From Lachnotalea glycerini (GTDB taxonomy: Bacteria > Bacillota > Clostridia > Lachnospirales > Lachnospiraceae), in NCBI RefSeq assembly GCF_003201285.1, contig NZ_QICS01000002.1, positions 496,001 through 560,000 of the forward strand: DNA of 64,000 nucleotides. Reading direction: 5' to 3'. How positions within the stretch are numbered: the first letter of the stretch is position 1; each line of letters begins with the position of its first letter. The notes under the pieces were generated by a model, which was not told the origin of the DNA, did not search any database, and was given only the letters and a program-made list of their open reading frames with translations. Made by a program: the position numbers and the translations under genes. Below, piece after piece: positions 1 to 8,933 of the stretch.

Positions 1-1
1 C

Positions 2-1297
2 AGTGAATATCAGTCTTCTGAGGAAGTGAATCTGGCACTGGAATGGGACAAAATGGGAGGAATTACTACGTTTCAATGGCATTGGCATGCACCAAAAGGA
101 GGTGCTGCATTCTATACCAAAGAAACTACATTCGATTTATCAAAGGCTGTAACGGATCTTGATATTAGTCAGATGTCCTTAGAAGAAATTAAGTCCTTAT
201 ATCAGGAAGGAACGATTTCAGAGGAGTGCTATTTACTAGTTCGAGATATTGATGTCATTTCAGGTTATTTGGACAAGTTACAACAAGCAGATGTGACCGT
301 ACTATGGCGACCTCTTCATGAAGCAAGTGGCGGATGGTTTTGGTGGGGTGCCCAGGGTCCAGATTCTTACAAGTGGCTATACAAATTAATGTTTGAACGT
401 CAGACGAACTATCATAAATTAAACAATTTAATTTGGATATGGAACGGACAAGATCAAGATTGGTATCCGGGAGATGAATATTGTGACATTGTAGGAACAG
501 ATATCTATGCAGAAAAACAATCCTATAGCGTCTTACCTGACCAATTCATGAAAACAGTCAATTACTCTGATGGGACTAAGATGGCTGCACTTAGCGAAAA
601 TGGCGTAATGATGGATCCAGATATGATGGTAAGGGATAATACTTATTGGTTGTATTTTGCAGTATGGTATGGTGATTTTCTTTTGAACTCCACTGGGCAG
701 GTAGGAGATACCTATACAGAAAGTACTATGGTCAACAAAGTTTATAATAGCGACGCAGTAATTACGTTAGATGAACTTCCAGATTTTGAAAAAAGTGAAC
801 AGGAATCACACGAAGATCCAACACCAGAAGAGCCAACTGACGTAACACTTACAATCAAAAATACTGGTAATTTAGAAAACTCTACCAATACAATTACAAA
901 TTCATTTCAAATCAATCACGTCGGTGGAGAAGACCTTGATTTATCAAAGTTAATGTTACGTTATTATTATACAAAAGAGGGAATATCCCCTGAGACATTT
1001 TATTGCGATAGTGCAGCACTAATTGCAAACAAAGATCCATGGTATGTTTCTTATACTGGAAAAGTGACAGGAGAGTATGTATCGATCGATAAAGAAGATA
1101 GCGGTGCCAATAACTATTTAGAAATTAAATTTAATTCCACAGATAAATTAATGGAGGGCGCAACGTTATCCATTGGAACGAGAACATACAAAAACGACTG
1201 GAGCTTATATGACCAATTAAATGATTATTCTTATCAAAAGGATGAACATATTACGATCTATTACGATGGACAATTGATACTTGGTACTGAACCGTAA
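2..1297 (+). CDS. GH26 beta-mannanase with C-terminal CBM3 (5' partial)
   Basis: A secreted-type endo-beta-1,4-mannanase that would cleave mannan or glucomannan outside the cell. The reading frame is open to the window edge without a stop, so the true start and signal peptide lie upstream; the GTG at 26 is only an internal codon. GH26 hallmarks are visible: RPLHEASGGWFWWG, whose Glu (codon 320-322) is the expected acid/base, and ALSENG, whose Glu (codon 596-598) is the expected nucleophile. A linker rich in Glu, Pro and Thr (about 790-840) leads to a family 3 cellulose-binding module (about 840-1290), recognised by LDLSKLMLRYYYTKEG and NDWSLYDQLNDYSY. The same module type ends the next gene. 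It is separated by 54 bp from the GH9 gene and is probably co-transcribed with it. The family call is firm; the exact mannan preference is inferred. Confidence 0.9.
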   Translation, partial: SEYQSSEEVNLALEWDKMGGITTFQWHWHAPKGGAAFYTKETTFDLSKAVTDLDISQMSLEEIKSLYQEGTISEECYLLVRDIDVISGYLDKLQQADVTVLWRPLHEASGGWFWWGAQGPDSYKWLYKLMFERQTNYHKLNNLIWIWNGQDQDWYPGDEYCDIVGTDIYAEKQSYSVLPDQFMKTVNYSDGTKMAALSENGVMMDPDMMVRDNTYWLYFAVWYGDFLLNSTGQVGDTYTESTMVNKVYNSDAVITLDELPDFEKSEQESHEDPTPEEPTDVTLTIKNTGNLENSTNTITNSFQINHVGGEDLDLSKLMLRYYYTKEGISPETFYCDSAALIANKDPWYVSYTGKVTGEYVSIDKEDSGANNYLEIKFNSTDKLMEGATLSIGTRTYKNDWSLYDQLNDYSYQKDEHITIYYDGQLILGTEP

Positions 1298-1351
1298 AAT
1301 TAAGATATTATTCTAAAAGCTTTAGTTACAAAAGAGGGAAAAGGGGATTCT

Positions 1352-4273
1352 ATGAAATATAAGAAATTAAAAAAAAGTATAATTTGTGCACTTGCTTTAT
1401 CACTGACGTTTAATATGGGTTTTACTACACAGCTACAAGCAGCTACGGAAGCAACAGATGATGTATCAGATGAAGAAACTTTTAATTACGCAAAAGCCTT
1501 TCAATTATCGATGTATTTCTATGATGCAAATAAGTGTGGCCCTGGAGTAAACGATGGTGCACTTTCATGGCGTGGGGATTGTCATTTGGAAGATCAATCC
1601 ATTCCATTAACACCTGTTGAAAAAGATGGAAAGGGCACAAATTTATCAGAAAATTTTATTGAAGAAAATATAGAAGCATTAGATCCAGATGGAGATGGAT
1701 GCGTTAATTTAAGTGGTGGATTTCACGATGCGGGAGATCATGTAAAATTTGGATTGCCCCAAAGTTATTCTGGTTCTACGTTAGGCTGGGGGTTTTATGA
1801 ATTTCGAGATGCCTATGTCAAAGTAGGCGAGCAAGAGCACATTGAGGAGATTTTAAGATGGTTTAATGATTATTTTATCCGATGCACCTTTCGGGATGCA
1901 GAGGGGAAAGTAGTTGCATTTGCTTATCAGGTAGGTGATGGAACAACGGATCATACTTATTGGGGATCACCGGAACTGCAAACAACAAGCAGACCAGCGT
2001 GGTTTGCTAGTTCGGAAACACCGGCAAGTGATCAGTGTGCTGGAGCTGCCGCCTCTCTGGCAATTAATTATTTGAATTTTAAAGAAACCGATCCAGCCTA
2101 TGCAGATACTTGTTTAGATACGGCTAAAGCGCTATATGACTTTGCTAAAGAAAATAGAGGTACTGGTTTCTCAGGCGGTTTTTATAATTCAAGTTATGAT
2201 GAGGATGAAATGTCTTGGGCTGGTGTATGGTTAAAGATAGCAACCGGAGAGGACTCTTATATTGATGATATTATTTCGGTTGATTCTAACGGAAAATATA
2301 CAGGCTATATGCAAAAAATAATTAGTACAACAGACAGTACATGGCAAAATATATGGGTACATTCTTGGGATACTGTATGGGGTGGAGTATTTGCTAAGCT
2401 TGCTCCAATCACAAACAATCCGGAACATTGGTACTTCTTTAGATGGAATCTGGAGTATTGGTCAGGAACAGCTCATGAAGAAACCAATGATACAAATTTC
2501 TTAGCGGCAAATCCAAGCGGATATCGCGTACTAAATACATGGGGATCTGCACGCTATAATACGGCAGCTCAGCTATGTGCACTGGTTTACAATCAATACA
2601 AACCGAATCAGGATTTTGTAGAGTGGTGTAAAGGGCAAATGGATTATCTGCTTGGTGATAACCCGATGAATCGTTGCTATGAAGTTGGATATGCCGATAA
2701 TTCAGCAAAAAATCCGCATCACAGAGCTGCGCATGGTTCTCTAACAAATAGTATGCTTGAACCTGAAACAGAAAAACATGTTCTTTGGGGAGCTTTAGTT
2801 GGTGGTCCAGACAAAGAGGATTATCATGCAGATGAAGTGACCGATTATGTTTATAATGAGGTAGCAATTGATTACAATGCTGGATTTGTGGGAGCTTTGG
2901 CAGCACTTTATTCAATCTATGGAGAGGGTCAGGAACCAGATGCAACACTTCCTTTGTATCAAGAAGATGAAACACCTTATTTTGTTGAAGCAAAAATTGA
3001 ACAAGAAAACACAGAACGAACCCAATTAACGATAAAAGTTACGAATGATACGAGTTGTCCTCCTAAAAGAGTAGATACGTTAAAAGCAAGATATTTCTTT
3101 GATATTTCAGAGATGCTTAAAAAAGGACAAACCATACAAGATTTAACCATTCCAGTATTTTATGATCAAGCATTAACACAAGATGGAATCGGTGTGAATA
3201 TAGAAGGACCGTATGCTTGGAATGAAGAAGATGGAATTTATTATGTAGATTTGGATTGGTCCGGTATTTCGTTTCATGGAAGTAGAGAAATTCAAATCGG
3301 ACTTGTGCCAGTACAAGATGCATCCTATCAAGTAAATTGGGATCCTACGAACGATTGGAGCAGACAAACATTAACCAAAGAGTCAGAAATGACAGATTAT
3401 ATACCGCTTTATTTGGATGATCAACTTGTTTACGGACAAGAACCAGAGGCAGGTGAAGACATAGAAGATGCTATCATAGCCATTACAACACCACTTGAGG
3501 GAACATTAGTTGATATGACAAATGAAGATGCTTTCTTAGAGGTTACCGCTGAAAGTACCGGAATCAGCAAAGACATTACTAAAATTGAACTATTTGCAAA
3601 TGGCGATAAGATAGGAGAAGCTGATGCAGATGTCTGCAATGCCGTGTATACATTGCCAACTGATATTTCTGATATCCAAGATAGTGTGATGGATGTAACA
3701 TTAACTGCTCAGGCAACTTTAGCAAATGGGGAAATCAAGCAAGGGAAACCGGTTAAAATTAAACTTAAACTTTCTTCCACGGTGAGTGATGAGATCAATT
3801 TATCTCTTGTAATGGATAAATCTGAAAATCAAAGTAGTAATACAATTACAAAGAAATTTAGCCTTAATAATACAGGAGAACAAAGCGTTGATTTAAGTAC
3901 AGTAAAAATTCGCTATTACTATACCAAAGAGGCAAATGTAAAACAAGTATTTTATTGTGATGATGCTGGAATTTCCTATCCTGCGTTACCTTGGTATGAA
4001 ACGGTTACAGAGTATCTTTCAGGAAAATTTGTAAATCTTGATCCAGCAAAGGAAAATGCAGATACTTATTTGGAACTTTCCTTTGACCAACTAAAGAAAT
4101 CTTTGGAACCAGGAAAGTCACTTGTATGCAAGTTTAGAATCGCAAATTCAGATTGGTCAGAATATAATCAAGAGAATGATTATTCCAATATAGAAGAAGA
4201 TGGGATTGTAATACTTTCAAATGATACGGTTATAAGCGGGACATTACCATTGACTAAGGATTTAGAACAGTGA
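1352..4273 (+). CDS. GH9 endoglucanase, modular (GH9-CBM3c-Ig-like-CBM3)
   Basis: A secreted cellulase hydrolysing beta-1,4-glucan. The ATG at 1352 follows AAGAGGGAAAAGGGG. Residues 1-31 form a signal peptide (KKLKKS, then a hydrophobic stretch ending near LQA). The GH9 catalytic domain spans about 43-525 and contains GGFHDAGDHVKFG (Asp126 and Asp129, catalytic base region), NPHHRAAHGS, and NEVAIDYNAGF with the expected acid Glu503. A CBM3c-like module follows (about 540-695), then an Ig-like spacer (about 705-805), then a terminal CBM3 (about 810-965, STVKIRYYYTKEA) that resembles the one in the upstream mannanase. GH9 plus CBM3c is the architecture of processive endoglucanases; processivity here is inferred from that. 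No dockerin is visible, so it acts as a free enzyme. A strong terminator follows. Confidence 0.94.
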   Translation: MKYKKLKKSIICALALSLTFNMGFTTQLQAATEATDDVSDEETFNYAKAFQLSMYFYDANKCGPGVNDGALSWRGDCHLEDQSIPLTPVEKDGKGTNLSENFIEENIEALDPDGDGCVNLSGGFHDAGDHVKFGLPQSYSGSTLGWGFYEFRDAYVKVGEQEHIEEILRWFNDYFIRCTFRDAEGKVVAFAYQVGDGTTDHTYWGSPELQTTSRPAWFASSETPASDQCAGAAASLAINYLNFKETDPAYADTCLDTAKALYDFAKENRGTGFSGGFYNSSYDEDEMSWAGVWLKIATGEDSYIDDIISVDSNGKYTGYMQKIISTTDSTWQNIWVHSWDTVWGGVFAKLAPITNNPEHWYFFRWNLEYWSGTAHEETNDTNFLAANPSGYRVLNTWGSARYNTAAQLCALVYNQYKPNQDFVEWCKGQMDYLLGDNPMNRCYEVGYADNSAKNPHHRAAHGSLTNSMLEPETEKHVLWGALVGGPDKEDYHADEVTDYVYNEVAIDYNAGFVGALAALYSIYGEGQEPDATLPLYQEDETPYFVEAKIEQENTERTQLTIKVTNDTSCPPKRVDTLKARYFFDISEMLKKGQTIQDLTIPVFYDQALTQDGIGVNIEGPYAWNEEDGIYYVDLDWSGISFHGSREIQIGLVPVQDASYQVNWDPTNDWSRQTLTKESEMTDYIPLYLDDQLVYGQEPEAGEDIEDAIIAITTPLEGTLVDMTNEDAFLEVTAESTGISKDITKIELFANGDKIGEADADVCNAVYTLPTDISDIQDSVMDVTLTAQATLANGEIKQGKPVKIKLKLSSTVSDEINLSLVMDKSENQSSNTITKKFSLNNTGEQSVDLSTVKIRYYYTKEANVKQVFYCDDAGISYPALPWYETVTEYLSGKFVNLDPAKENADTYLELSFDQLKKSLEPGKSLVCKFRIANSDWSEYNQENDYSNIEEDGIVILSNDTVISGTLPLTKDLEQ

Positions 4274-4315
4274 AGAGACTAGGTTACAATAAATAACGAA
4301 CTGAATCAGGAGCTT

Positions 4316-4360
4316 TTGCTCCATAGCAAAGCGAGCTATGGAGCAAGAGTTCTTTTTTGT
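4316..4360 (+). terminator. Rho-independent terminator after the GH9 gene
   Basis: A perfect 12-bp inverted repeat (TTGCTCCATAGC at 4316-4327 and GCTATGGAGCAA at 4335-4346) with a 7-nt loop, followed by GAGTTCTTTTTTG. It ends the glycoside hydrolase operon. Confidence 0.92.
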
Positions 4361-4411
4361 TTCATAGGAAAGACCTTGTTGTGGTAACGTATAAAATTAT
4401 ACGCTGTATTG

Positions 4412-4440
4412 TTGACAAGTTTGTGATTTTTACTTAAACT
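4412..4440 (+). promoter_or_regulatory. Candidate sigma-A promoter of the C39 exporter cluster
   Basis: TTGACA at 4412-4417 and TAAACT at 4435-4440 are separated by 17 bp, about 57 bp upstream of the exporter start and downstream of the previous terminator. The -35 is perfect and the -10 is moderate. Confidence 0.5.
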
Positions 4441-4497
4441 ATAAGGATAAACGTTTAAACAATTAGACAATATACATGGATAAACTAAGGAGTTAAC

Positions 4498-6738
4498 ATG
4501 AGATATACTTATGTAAAACAGCAAGATACCACCGATTGTGCAGCCGCATGTCTTGCAATGATATGTCTGAATTATCGAAAAGAAACAACGATTACAAGAC
4601 TCAGAGACATGATGGGAACGGATTTAAAGGGAACAAATTTGATTGGGCTTAGCAAATGTGCCGATGAATTAGGATTTACTTCACAGGCAGTTCGAGTGGA
4701 TAGAGAGGGTTTCTTAAGTAAGTATACACTTCCGGCCATTGCAAATATCGTTACAAAGGAAGGTTTAAGCCACTTTGTAGTAATCTTTAAGATAACAGAT
4801 AAGCATGTGGTTCTTGGTGATCCAGCAAAGGATTTAATACGAATAGAAATTGATGAGTTCTATAAAAATTTCACAGGTGCTATGCTGATATTAAAGCCGA
4901 ATCAGCAGTTTGTTGCAGGGAAAGAAAAGAATGAGAAACTGTTGAATCGATATGTTAAATTATTGTTGCCGCAAAAGAAGTTGTTTATTTATTCTATTTT
5001 GGCTTCTGTTTTACTAACTGGATTGGGAATTGTATCCTCTCTGTTTAATAAAATATTAATGGATGAGATTCTACCCTATAAGCTAAAAAATACACTAGTT
5101 ATGGTGCTGATTGTATTTGCACTGCTAGCGGTTACACAGGTAGTGATAGGGTTTGTTAGACAGTGGATGATGATTTATTTATCACAAAAAATTGATATCC
5201 CATTAATGTTAGGATATTTTGAGCATATTTATAAATTGCCAATGAAGTTTTTTGCTACAAGAAAAACAGGCGATATTATCACCAGATTTTCAGACGCGTT
5301 TACGATTAAAGATATTTTTACGAATATTGCACTTACATTAATTATGGATATTGCAATGGCGTTAGTGACTGGAGTAATCTTATTTCGGATGAATACCCAA
5401 TTGTTTGTTATTATCGTATTTATGACAATCATTAGTATATTATTAGTATTTATTTTTAAACAACCTTATAAAAAAATCAATGAAGAACAGATGCAACAGG
5501 CATCTATACTGAATTCGCAGATAATTGAAGGACTTCGTGCCGTGGAAACGGTAAAAGGAAATGCAAATGAGGAAACAGAACTTGAGGGAATTGAGAGGGA
5601 GTATATCAAATCATTAAGAATTGCATTAAATGAGGGGATGCTTTCTAATATTCAAAGTTCTATTTCAGGACTGATCTCACAAGTAGGAAATTTAATACTG
5701 ATGTATTTTGGTATTATGCAGGTCATTAACAATCATACCACATTGGGTGCAATGATGGCATTTATGACTTTGTCAGGCTATTTCATGGATCCAGTATCAA
5801 GGCTGGTTGGACTTCAATTACAGATTCAAGAAGCGAATATTTCCATGAGACGAATGACGGAAATCTTAGATTATGAAGAAGAACAGGAAACGGAAAATCG
5901 AAACACTTATCAAGATATTGAAAAAGTAGATGGAGATATTGAAGTGAAAAATGTAACCTTTCGGTATGGGAATCGAAAGCCTGTGCTAAAGGATATTAGC
6001 TTTACAATATCAAAAGGAAAGAAGGTGGCATTAGTTGGCGCAAGTGGAAGTGGTAAGTCTACCATAGCAAAATTGCTATTAAAATACTATGAGCCAGAAA
6101 ATGGAGAAATCTTAATCGATGGTGTAGATATTAATGAATATAGCAATACCTCACTGAGAAAAGCCATTTCTTACGTACCTCAATCAATTGAATTATTTTC
6201 AAAAAGCATCTATGACAATATCAGAGTCAGTAAGATAAATTCTACACTGGATGAAGTCAAAGAAGCAGCCAAGGCGGCAGATGCCCATGATTTTATTAAA
6301 AAGCTTCCCATGCAGTATTATACTTATCTGGAAGAAGCAGGAAATGGTCTCAGTGGTGGAGAAAAGCAAAGAATTGCATTGGCTAGAGCTTTCTTAAAAA
6401 AGAACGAATTCTACATATTGGATGAAAGTACTAGTAATCTGGACTTTGCTACAGAAAATATTATCTTTGATATGATTTACAATAAATTCAGAAATAAATC
6501 GATGTTAATTATCGCACATCGATTAGCAACGGTAAAAAACTGTGATGAAATCCTTGTAATTGATAAGGGAGAGGTAGTGGAGCAGGGAACACATGAGGAA
6601 TTACTGGAGAGACAAGGACAGTACTATAGGCTTTGGGATATGCAACAAGGGAATTTTGTGATAAGAGAGAAAGAAGAAACAGAAATTATCAAAGAACCTG
6701 AACCGAACTATGATGAAAATGAGCTAAGCTACACCTAA
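4498..6738 (+). CDS. C39 peptidase-containing ABC exporter (PCAT) for double-glycine peptides
   Basis: A membrane exporter that cuts double-glycine leaders and pumps the mature peptide out, using ATP. The ATG at 4498 follows AAGGAG. Domains: an N-terminal C39 peptidase (about 1-125) with the expected triad Cys14 (TTDCAAAC), His92 (LSHFVV) and Asp108 (LGDPA); six membrane segments (about 155-430); and a nucleotide-binding domain (about 475-715) with Walker A GASGSGKST, signature LSGGEKQRIALARA and Walker B YILDESTSNLD. At 746 aa it has the usual length for this family. The two downstream genes encode peptides whose leaders end in VDGG, the expected substrates. A degenerate relic of a second copy of this gene lies at about 8060-8340. 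The C-terminal tail after LWDMQQGNF is short and acidic. Function is confident; the cargo is inferred from neighbours. Confidence 0.95.
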   Translation: MRYTYVKQQDTTDCAAACLAMICLNYRKETTITRLRDMMGTDLKGTNLIGLSKCADELGFTSQAVRVDREGFLSKYTLPAIANIVTKEGLSHFVVIFKITDKHVVLGDPAKDLIRIEIDEFYKNFTGAMLILKPNQQFVAGKEKNEKLLNRYVKLLLPQKKLFIYSILASVLLTGLGIVSSLFNKILMDEILPYKLKNTLVMVLIVFALLAVTQVVIGFVRQWMMIYLSQKIDIPLMLGYFEHIYKLPMKFFATRKTGDIITRFSDAFTIKDIFTNIALTLIMDIAMALVTGVILFRMNTQLFVIIVFMTIISILLVFIFKQPYKKINEEQMQQASILNSQIIEGLRAVETVKGNANEETELEGIEREYIKSLRIALNEGMLSNIQSSISGLISQVGNLILMYFGIMQVINNHTTLGAMMAFMTLSGYFMDPVSRLVGLQLQIQEANISMRRMTEILDYEEEQETENRNTYQDIEKVDGDIEVKNVTFRYGNRKPVLKDISFTISKGKKVALVGASGSGKSTIAKLLLKYYEPENGEILIDGVDINEYSNTSLRKAISYVPQSIELFSKSIYDNIRVSKINSTLDEVKEAAKAADAHDFIKKLPMQYYTYLEEAGNGLSGGEKQRIALARAFLKKNEFYILDESTSNLDFATENIIFDMIYNKFRNKSMLIIAHRLATVKNCDEILVIDKGEVVEQGTHEELLERQGQYYRLWDMQQGNFVIREKEETEIIKEPEPNYDENELSYT

Positions 6739-6744
6739 TATTTA

Positions 6745-6913
6745 TTAAGCATTAATGTTTAAATAAATGAAAATTAATTGCAAACAGTTACAAAGAAAAA
6801 AGGAAATAATAAGGAGGAAATGAGAATGAAAATGACTTACGATGGAGCATTGGTAATGCCAATGGGTTGTGCAATAATGGATCAGGAAGAGATGACTTAT
6901 GTAGATGGGGGAA
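6745..6913 (+). repeat. Direct repeat copy 1: precursor upstream region plus leader
   Basis: This stretch (from TTAAGCATTAATGTTTAAATA through the leader codons to GTAGATGGGGGAA) recurs at 8395-8566 with a few substitutions and small indels. It covers the end of the exporter gene's 3' flank, the ribosome binding site and the entire leader. The mature parts that follow are unrelated, so the homology stops at the double-glycine site. Confidence 0.85.
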
Positions 6914-7239
6914 AATCTAGATCTACAAACTGGATCTCAATACCAGTAGATGTAGCTGCTTCGGTTGCTGGTATAAATGCATCGGCAATTGTTGGTTTGG
7001 CTGGTGCATCGGTAATGAAAAAAATAGCACTTACACTTGCAAATAAAGAATTAGAACAGGCCTTAAAAAATGTATTTTCATCTGCTGTTGTATCATTTAT
7101 TCTAGGACTAGGAGTTACGGCAGTAAATAATACAGTTTTATCTTTGATTTGTCAATGTACTAGTTTTGGTGGAATAATTGGGTTACTTGCGGATTGTAAC
7201 GATGGAAAAATTGATGGGAAATTTAACTGTCCATTTTAG
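6826..7239 (+). CDS. Double-glycine leader peptide precursor 1 (bacteriocin-like)
   Basis: A 137-aa precursor. I chose the ATG at 6826 because AAGGAGG (6811-6817) sits 8 nt upstream; an in-frame ATG at 6820 is too close. The leader is 29 residues and ends EEMTYVDGG, the site expected to be cut by the C39 domain of the exporter 40 bp upstream. The mature part (about 108 aa) begins KSRSTNW and has long hydrophobic stretches (IPVDVAASVAGINASAIVGL, VSFILGLGVTAVNN) and a C-terminal Cys-containing segment (Cys codons near 7149, 7155, 7197 and 7230). It is longer than most class II bacteriocins. No modification enzyme lies next to it. The leader is almost identical to that of the gene at 8479. Antibacterial activity is inferred. 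Confidence 0.8.
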   Translation: MKMTYDGALVMPMGCAIMDQEEMTYVDGGKSRSTNWISIPVDVAASVAGINASAIVGLAGASVMKKIALTLANKELEQALKNVFSSAVVSFILGLGVTAVNNTVLSLICQCTSFGGIIGLLADCNDGKIDGKFNCPF

Positions 7240-7283
7240 TTTTGAAAAAACCTATTTAGTATTTAGGTGATTTGGAGTGAAAT

Positions 7284-7853
7284 ATGAGTAAATATATTAA
7301 AATTTTGATAGTACAAATTAGCATTATATTGATTTTATCTTTTTTTTTAAGAAATATCATAAAAATAGAAGAATGGGTTAGTTATGTTGTATCAGCAGGA
7401 ATTTTTATGTTATTTTGGATGTCCATACAAATAAAAACAGGTATAAGAAATATGTCTGAATGTGTAGATATTAATGGTACATTATCTTCGAGATTTTTAA
7501 GCATATTTGTGGATGCGATTTTTTTGACATTTATGATTGGAGTATATAATATACTTATTATTGACATTATTTTTATTGCTTGTTCCATAGCGGTTTTATC
7601 ATATAATAAAATGCATATATTAGAATTTTTTACCGAAAATACATGGAAAGTGGAGTATATGTATATTTTCATTGGAACGTTGTTTTTGGGCATTGGATTA
7701 TTATCAATACTATTTAAATGTAATGACTTTGGGATTCTGGGTTTAAAAGGAAAGATATTTTGTGGAATTGTGGTTATTTTATTTACTCATATTTCATTAC
7801 CACCTAATAGTCCTTTAGCAAAATTTGCTACAAGTAATTACAAAAATAAGTAG
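7284..7853 (+). CDS. Multi-pass membrane protein, possible immunity protein
   Basis: A 189-aa protein of unrecognised family. The ATG at 7284 follows GGTGATTTGGAGTG. It has five or six hydrophobic segments (about residues 5-26, 31-50, 72-105, 123-143 and 156-172) and a basic C-terminus (SNYKNK). It lies 44 bp after precursor 1, the position where immunity proteins are usually encoded. That role is inferred from position only. The base composition is very AT-rich, like its neighbours. Confidence 0.6.
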   Translation: MSKYIKILIVQISIILILSFFLRNIIKIEEWVSYVVSAGIFMLFWMSIQIKTGIRNMSECVDINGTLSSRFLSIFVDAIFLTFMIGVYNILIIDIIFIACSIAVLSYNKMHILEFFTENTWKVEYMYIFIGTLFLGIGLLSILFKCNDFGILGLKGKIFCGIVVILFTHISLPPNSPLAKFATSNYKNK

Positions 7854-8059
7854 ATCGGGAAGCATGCTAAACAACATTATTTAAAAACGATATTAGAATG
7901 AGGTGTCTTTTGTTATTCTTTTTGATGCTTCCTATATGTAATATGTTTTCAAAGTTTGAATTAGATGTATTAAAACAAACCATTAACATTCTGTGAAACG
8001 GCAGCTTCGGTTGTTCCAACTATTAACTTTGCTATTAATTATACAGAGATTCTATTGAT

Positions 8060-8340
8060 GCAAAAATTTGTTATATTTCTCTTTTTATTTTTGAAGAATT
8101 ATATATCGGATATTTTATTGAAATTACCAAGTAGTAATCTCACAAAAAAAATTTCAGTGTCATTTGGAATAACTATTGGAGTGGGAAAGTTTCATAGTAG
8201 TAATAAGCTTTGTAAGGCTCTGGTAACGGACGAGGCTTTTACGATGAGCACAGTAGTTAGTATTTTACTATATTTATTTTTAAACAGCCATATAAAAATA
8301 TTAATGAAAAACAGATACAACAAGGGGATTTTGTAATTTG
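8060..8340 (+). pseudogene. Relic of a second C39/ABC exporter gene
   Basis: Although part of this region can be read as a 93-aa frame, the DNA aligns to pieces of the exporter at 4498. The clearest block is about 8263-8325, which in the correct frame reads FIFKQPYKNINEKQIQQG and matches FIFKQPYKKINEEQMQQA (about 5447-5500). Right after CAACAAGG the similarity jumps to the exporter's 3' end (GGGAATTTTGTGATAAGAGA, about 6650), so roughly 1.1 kb has been lost between two CAACA-type short repeats. Upstream, GGACGAGGCTTTTACGATG resembles the exporter's DAFTIK codons. Frameshifts and stops make it non-functional. It shows that an exporter-plus-precursor unit was once duplicated here. The rest of 7860-8060 holds an inverted repeat GGAAGCAT/ATGCTTCC (about 7859-7933) and nothing else I recognise. 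Confidence 0.65.
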
Positions 8341-8394
8341 AGAATAAGAGATTTTCAGATGAATATGAGACAAGTATTATCTAATAGAAGTGTT

Positions 8395-8566
8395 TTAAGC
8401 ATTAATGTTTAAATAAATTGTAATTGGTTGCAAACAATTACTAAAAAAAATAATGAAGAAAAATAGGAGGAAATGAGAATGAAAATGACTTACGATGGAG
8501 CATTGGTAATGCCAATGGGTTGTGCAATGATGGATGATGAGGAGATGACTTATGTAGATGGGGGAA
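8395..8566 (+). repeat. Direct repeat copy 2: precursor upstream region plus leader
   Basis: Second copy of the repeat at 6745-6913, covering the 5' flank, AGGAGG site and leader of precursor 2. It directly continues from the exporter relic, so it is part of one larger duplicated unit. Confidence 0.85.
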
Positions 8567-8862
8567 TGAAAGGAAAAACAAAAACTGCAGAAGATAGAAT
8601 TAGTATTGCATCTTTTGTAGCAGCAGCAGCTGTTGGATTAGGAAAATTAACAGTAACTTCATTTGAGGCATTGGCAGCAACAGCGTGTACAGGAGTATTG
8701 GCGTTTTTTAATTGCTTAGGTTCAGCTGGCTTGTTGGCAGCTACTGAAATGGAAGGTGTTTTAGCAGGTATAGCGGCAGGTTATGCAGCAGCAGGAAAAA
8801 ATTATAGTTATACATGTTATGGATTTGGTAGTTTTTCAATTTATACATCTATAAGTGCTTAA
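8479..8862 (+). CDS. Double-glycine leader peptide precursor 2 (bacteriocin-like)
   Basis: A 127-aa precursor, with ATG at 8479 preceded by TAGGAGG at good spacing (in-frame ATG at 8473 is too close). The 29-residue leader differs from that of precursor 1 at only two or three positions and ends EEMTYVDGG. The mature part (about 98 aa, starting MKGKTKTAED) is unrelated to that of precursor 1. It is Ala- and Gly-rich (SFVAAAAVGLGK, GLLAATEMEGVLAGIAAGYA), with Cys in ATACTG, FNCLG and YTCYG, and an aromatic/Ser-rich C-terminus. It is probably exported by the C39 exporter at 4498, since the exporter copy beside it is dead. Antibacterial activity is inferred. Confidence 0.8.
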   Translation: MKMTYDGALVMPMGCAMMDDEEMTYVDGGMKGKTKTAEDRISIASFVAAAAVGLGKLTVTSFEALAATACTGVLAFFNCLGSAGLLAATEMEGVLAGIAAGYAAAGKNYSYTCYGFGSFSIYTSISA

Positions 8863-8868
8863 AAAAAT

Positions 8869-8905
8869 TATAGTTACCATGTAAAATATTAACGTGGTAA
8901 CTATA
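8869..8905 (+). other. Strong hairpin after precursor 2
   Basis: TATAGTTACCA at 8869-8879 and TGGTAACTATA at 8895-8905 form a perfect 11-bp stem that can extend by three pairs with one G-T wobble. No U-run follows, so it is more likely an mRNA-stabilising or partial termination element, favouring precursor transcript over downstream genes. Confidence 0.6.
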
Positions 8906-8933
8906 AATCTACTAGAATGAAGGAGATAAGTAT

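Noticed and set aside
2439-2993. 184-codon minus-strand frame inside the GH9 gene
   Set aside because: Fully inside a confidently assigned gene, no RBS, low-complexity Leu/His-rich translation; an antisense shadow.
8055-8336. 93-codon frame as a real gene
   Set aside because: The DNA aligns to the exporter gene in other frames; the open frame is an accident of decay.
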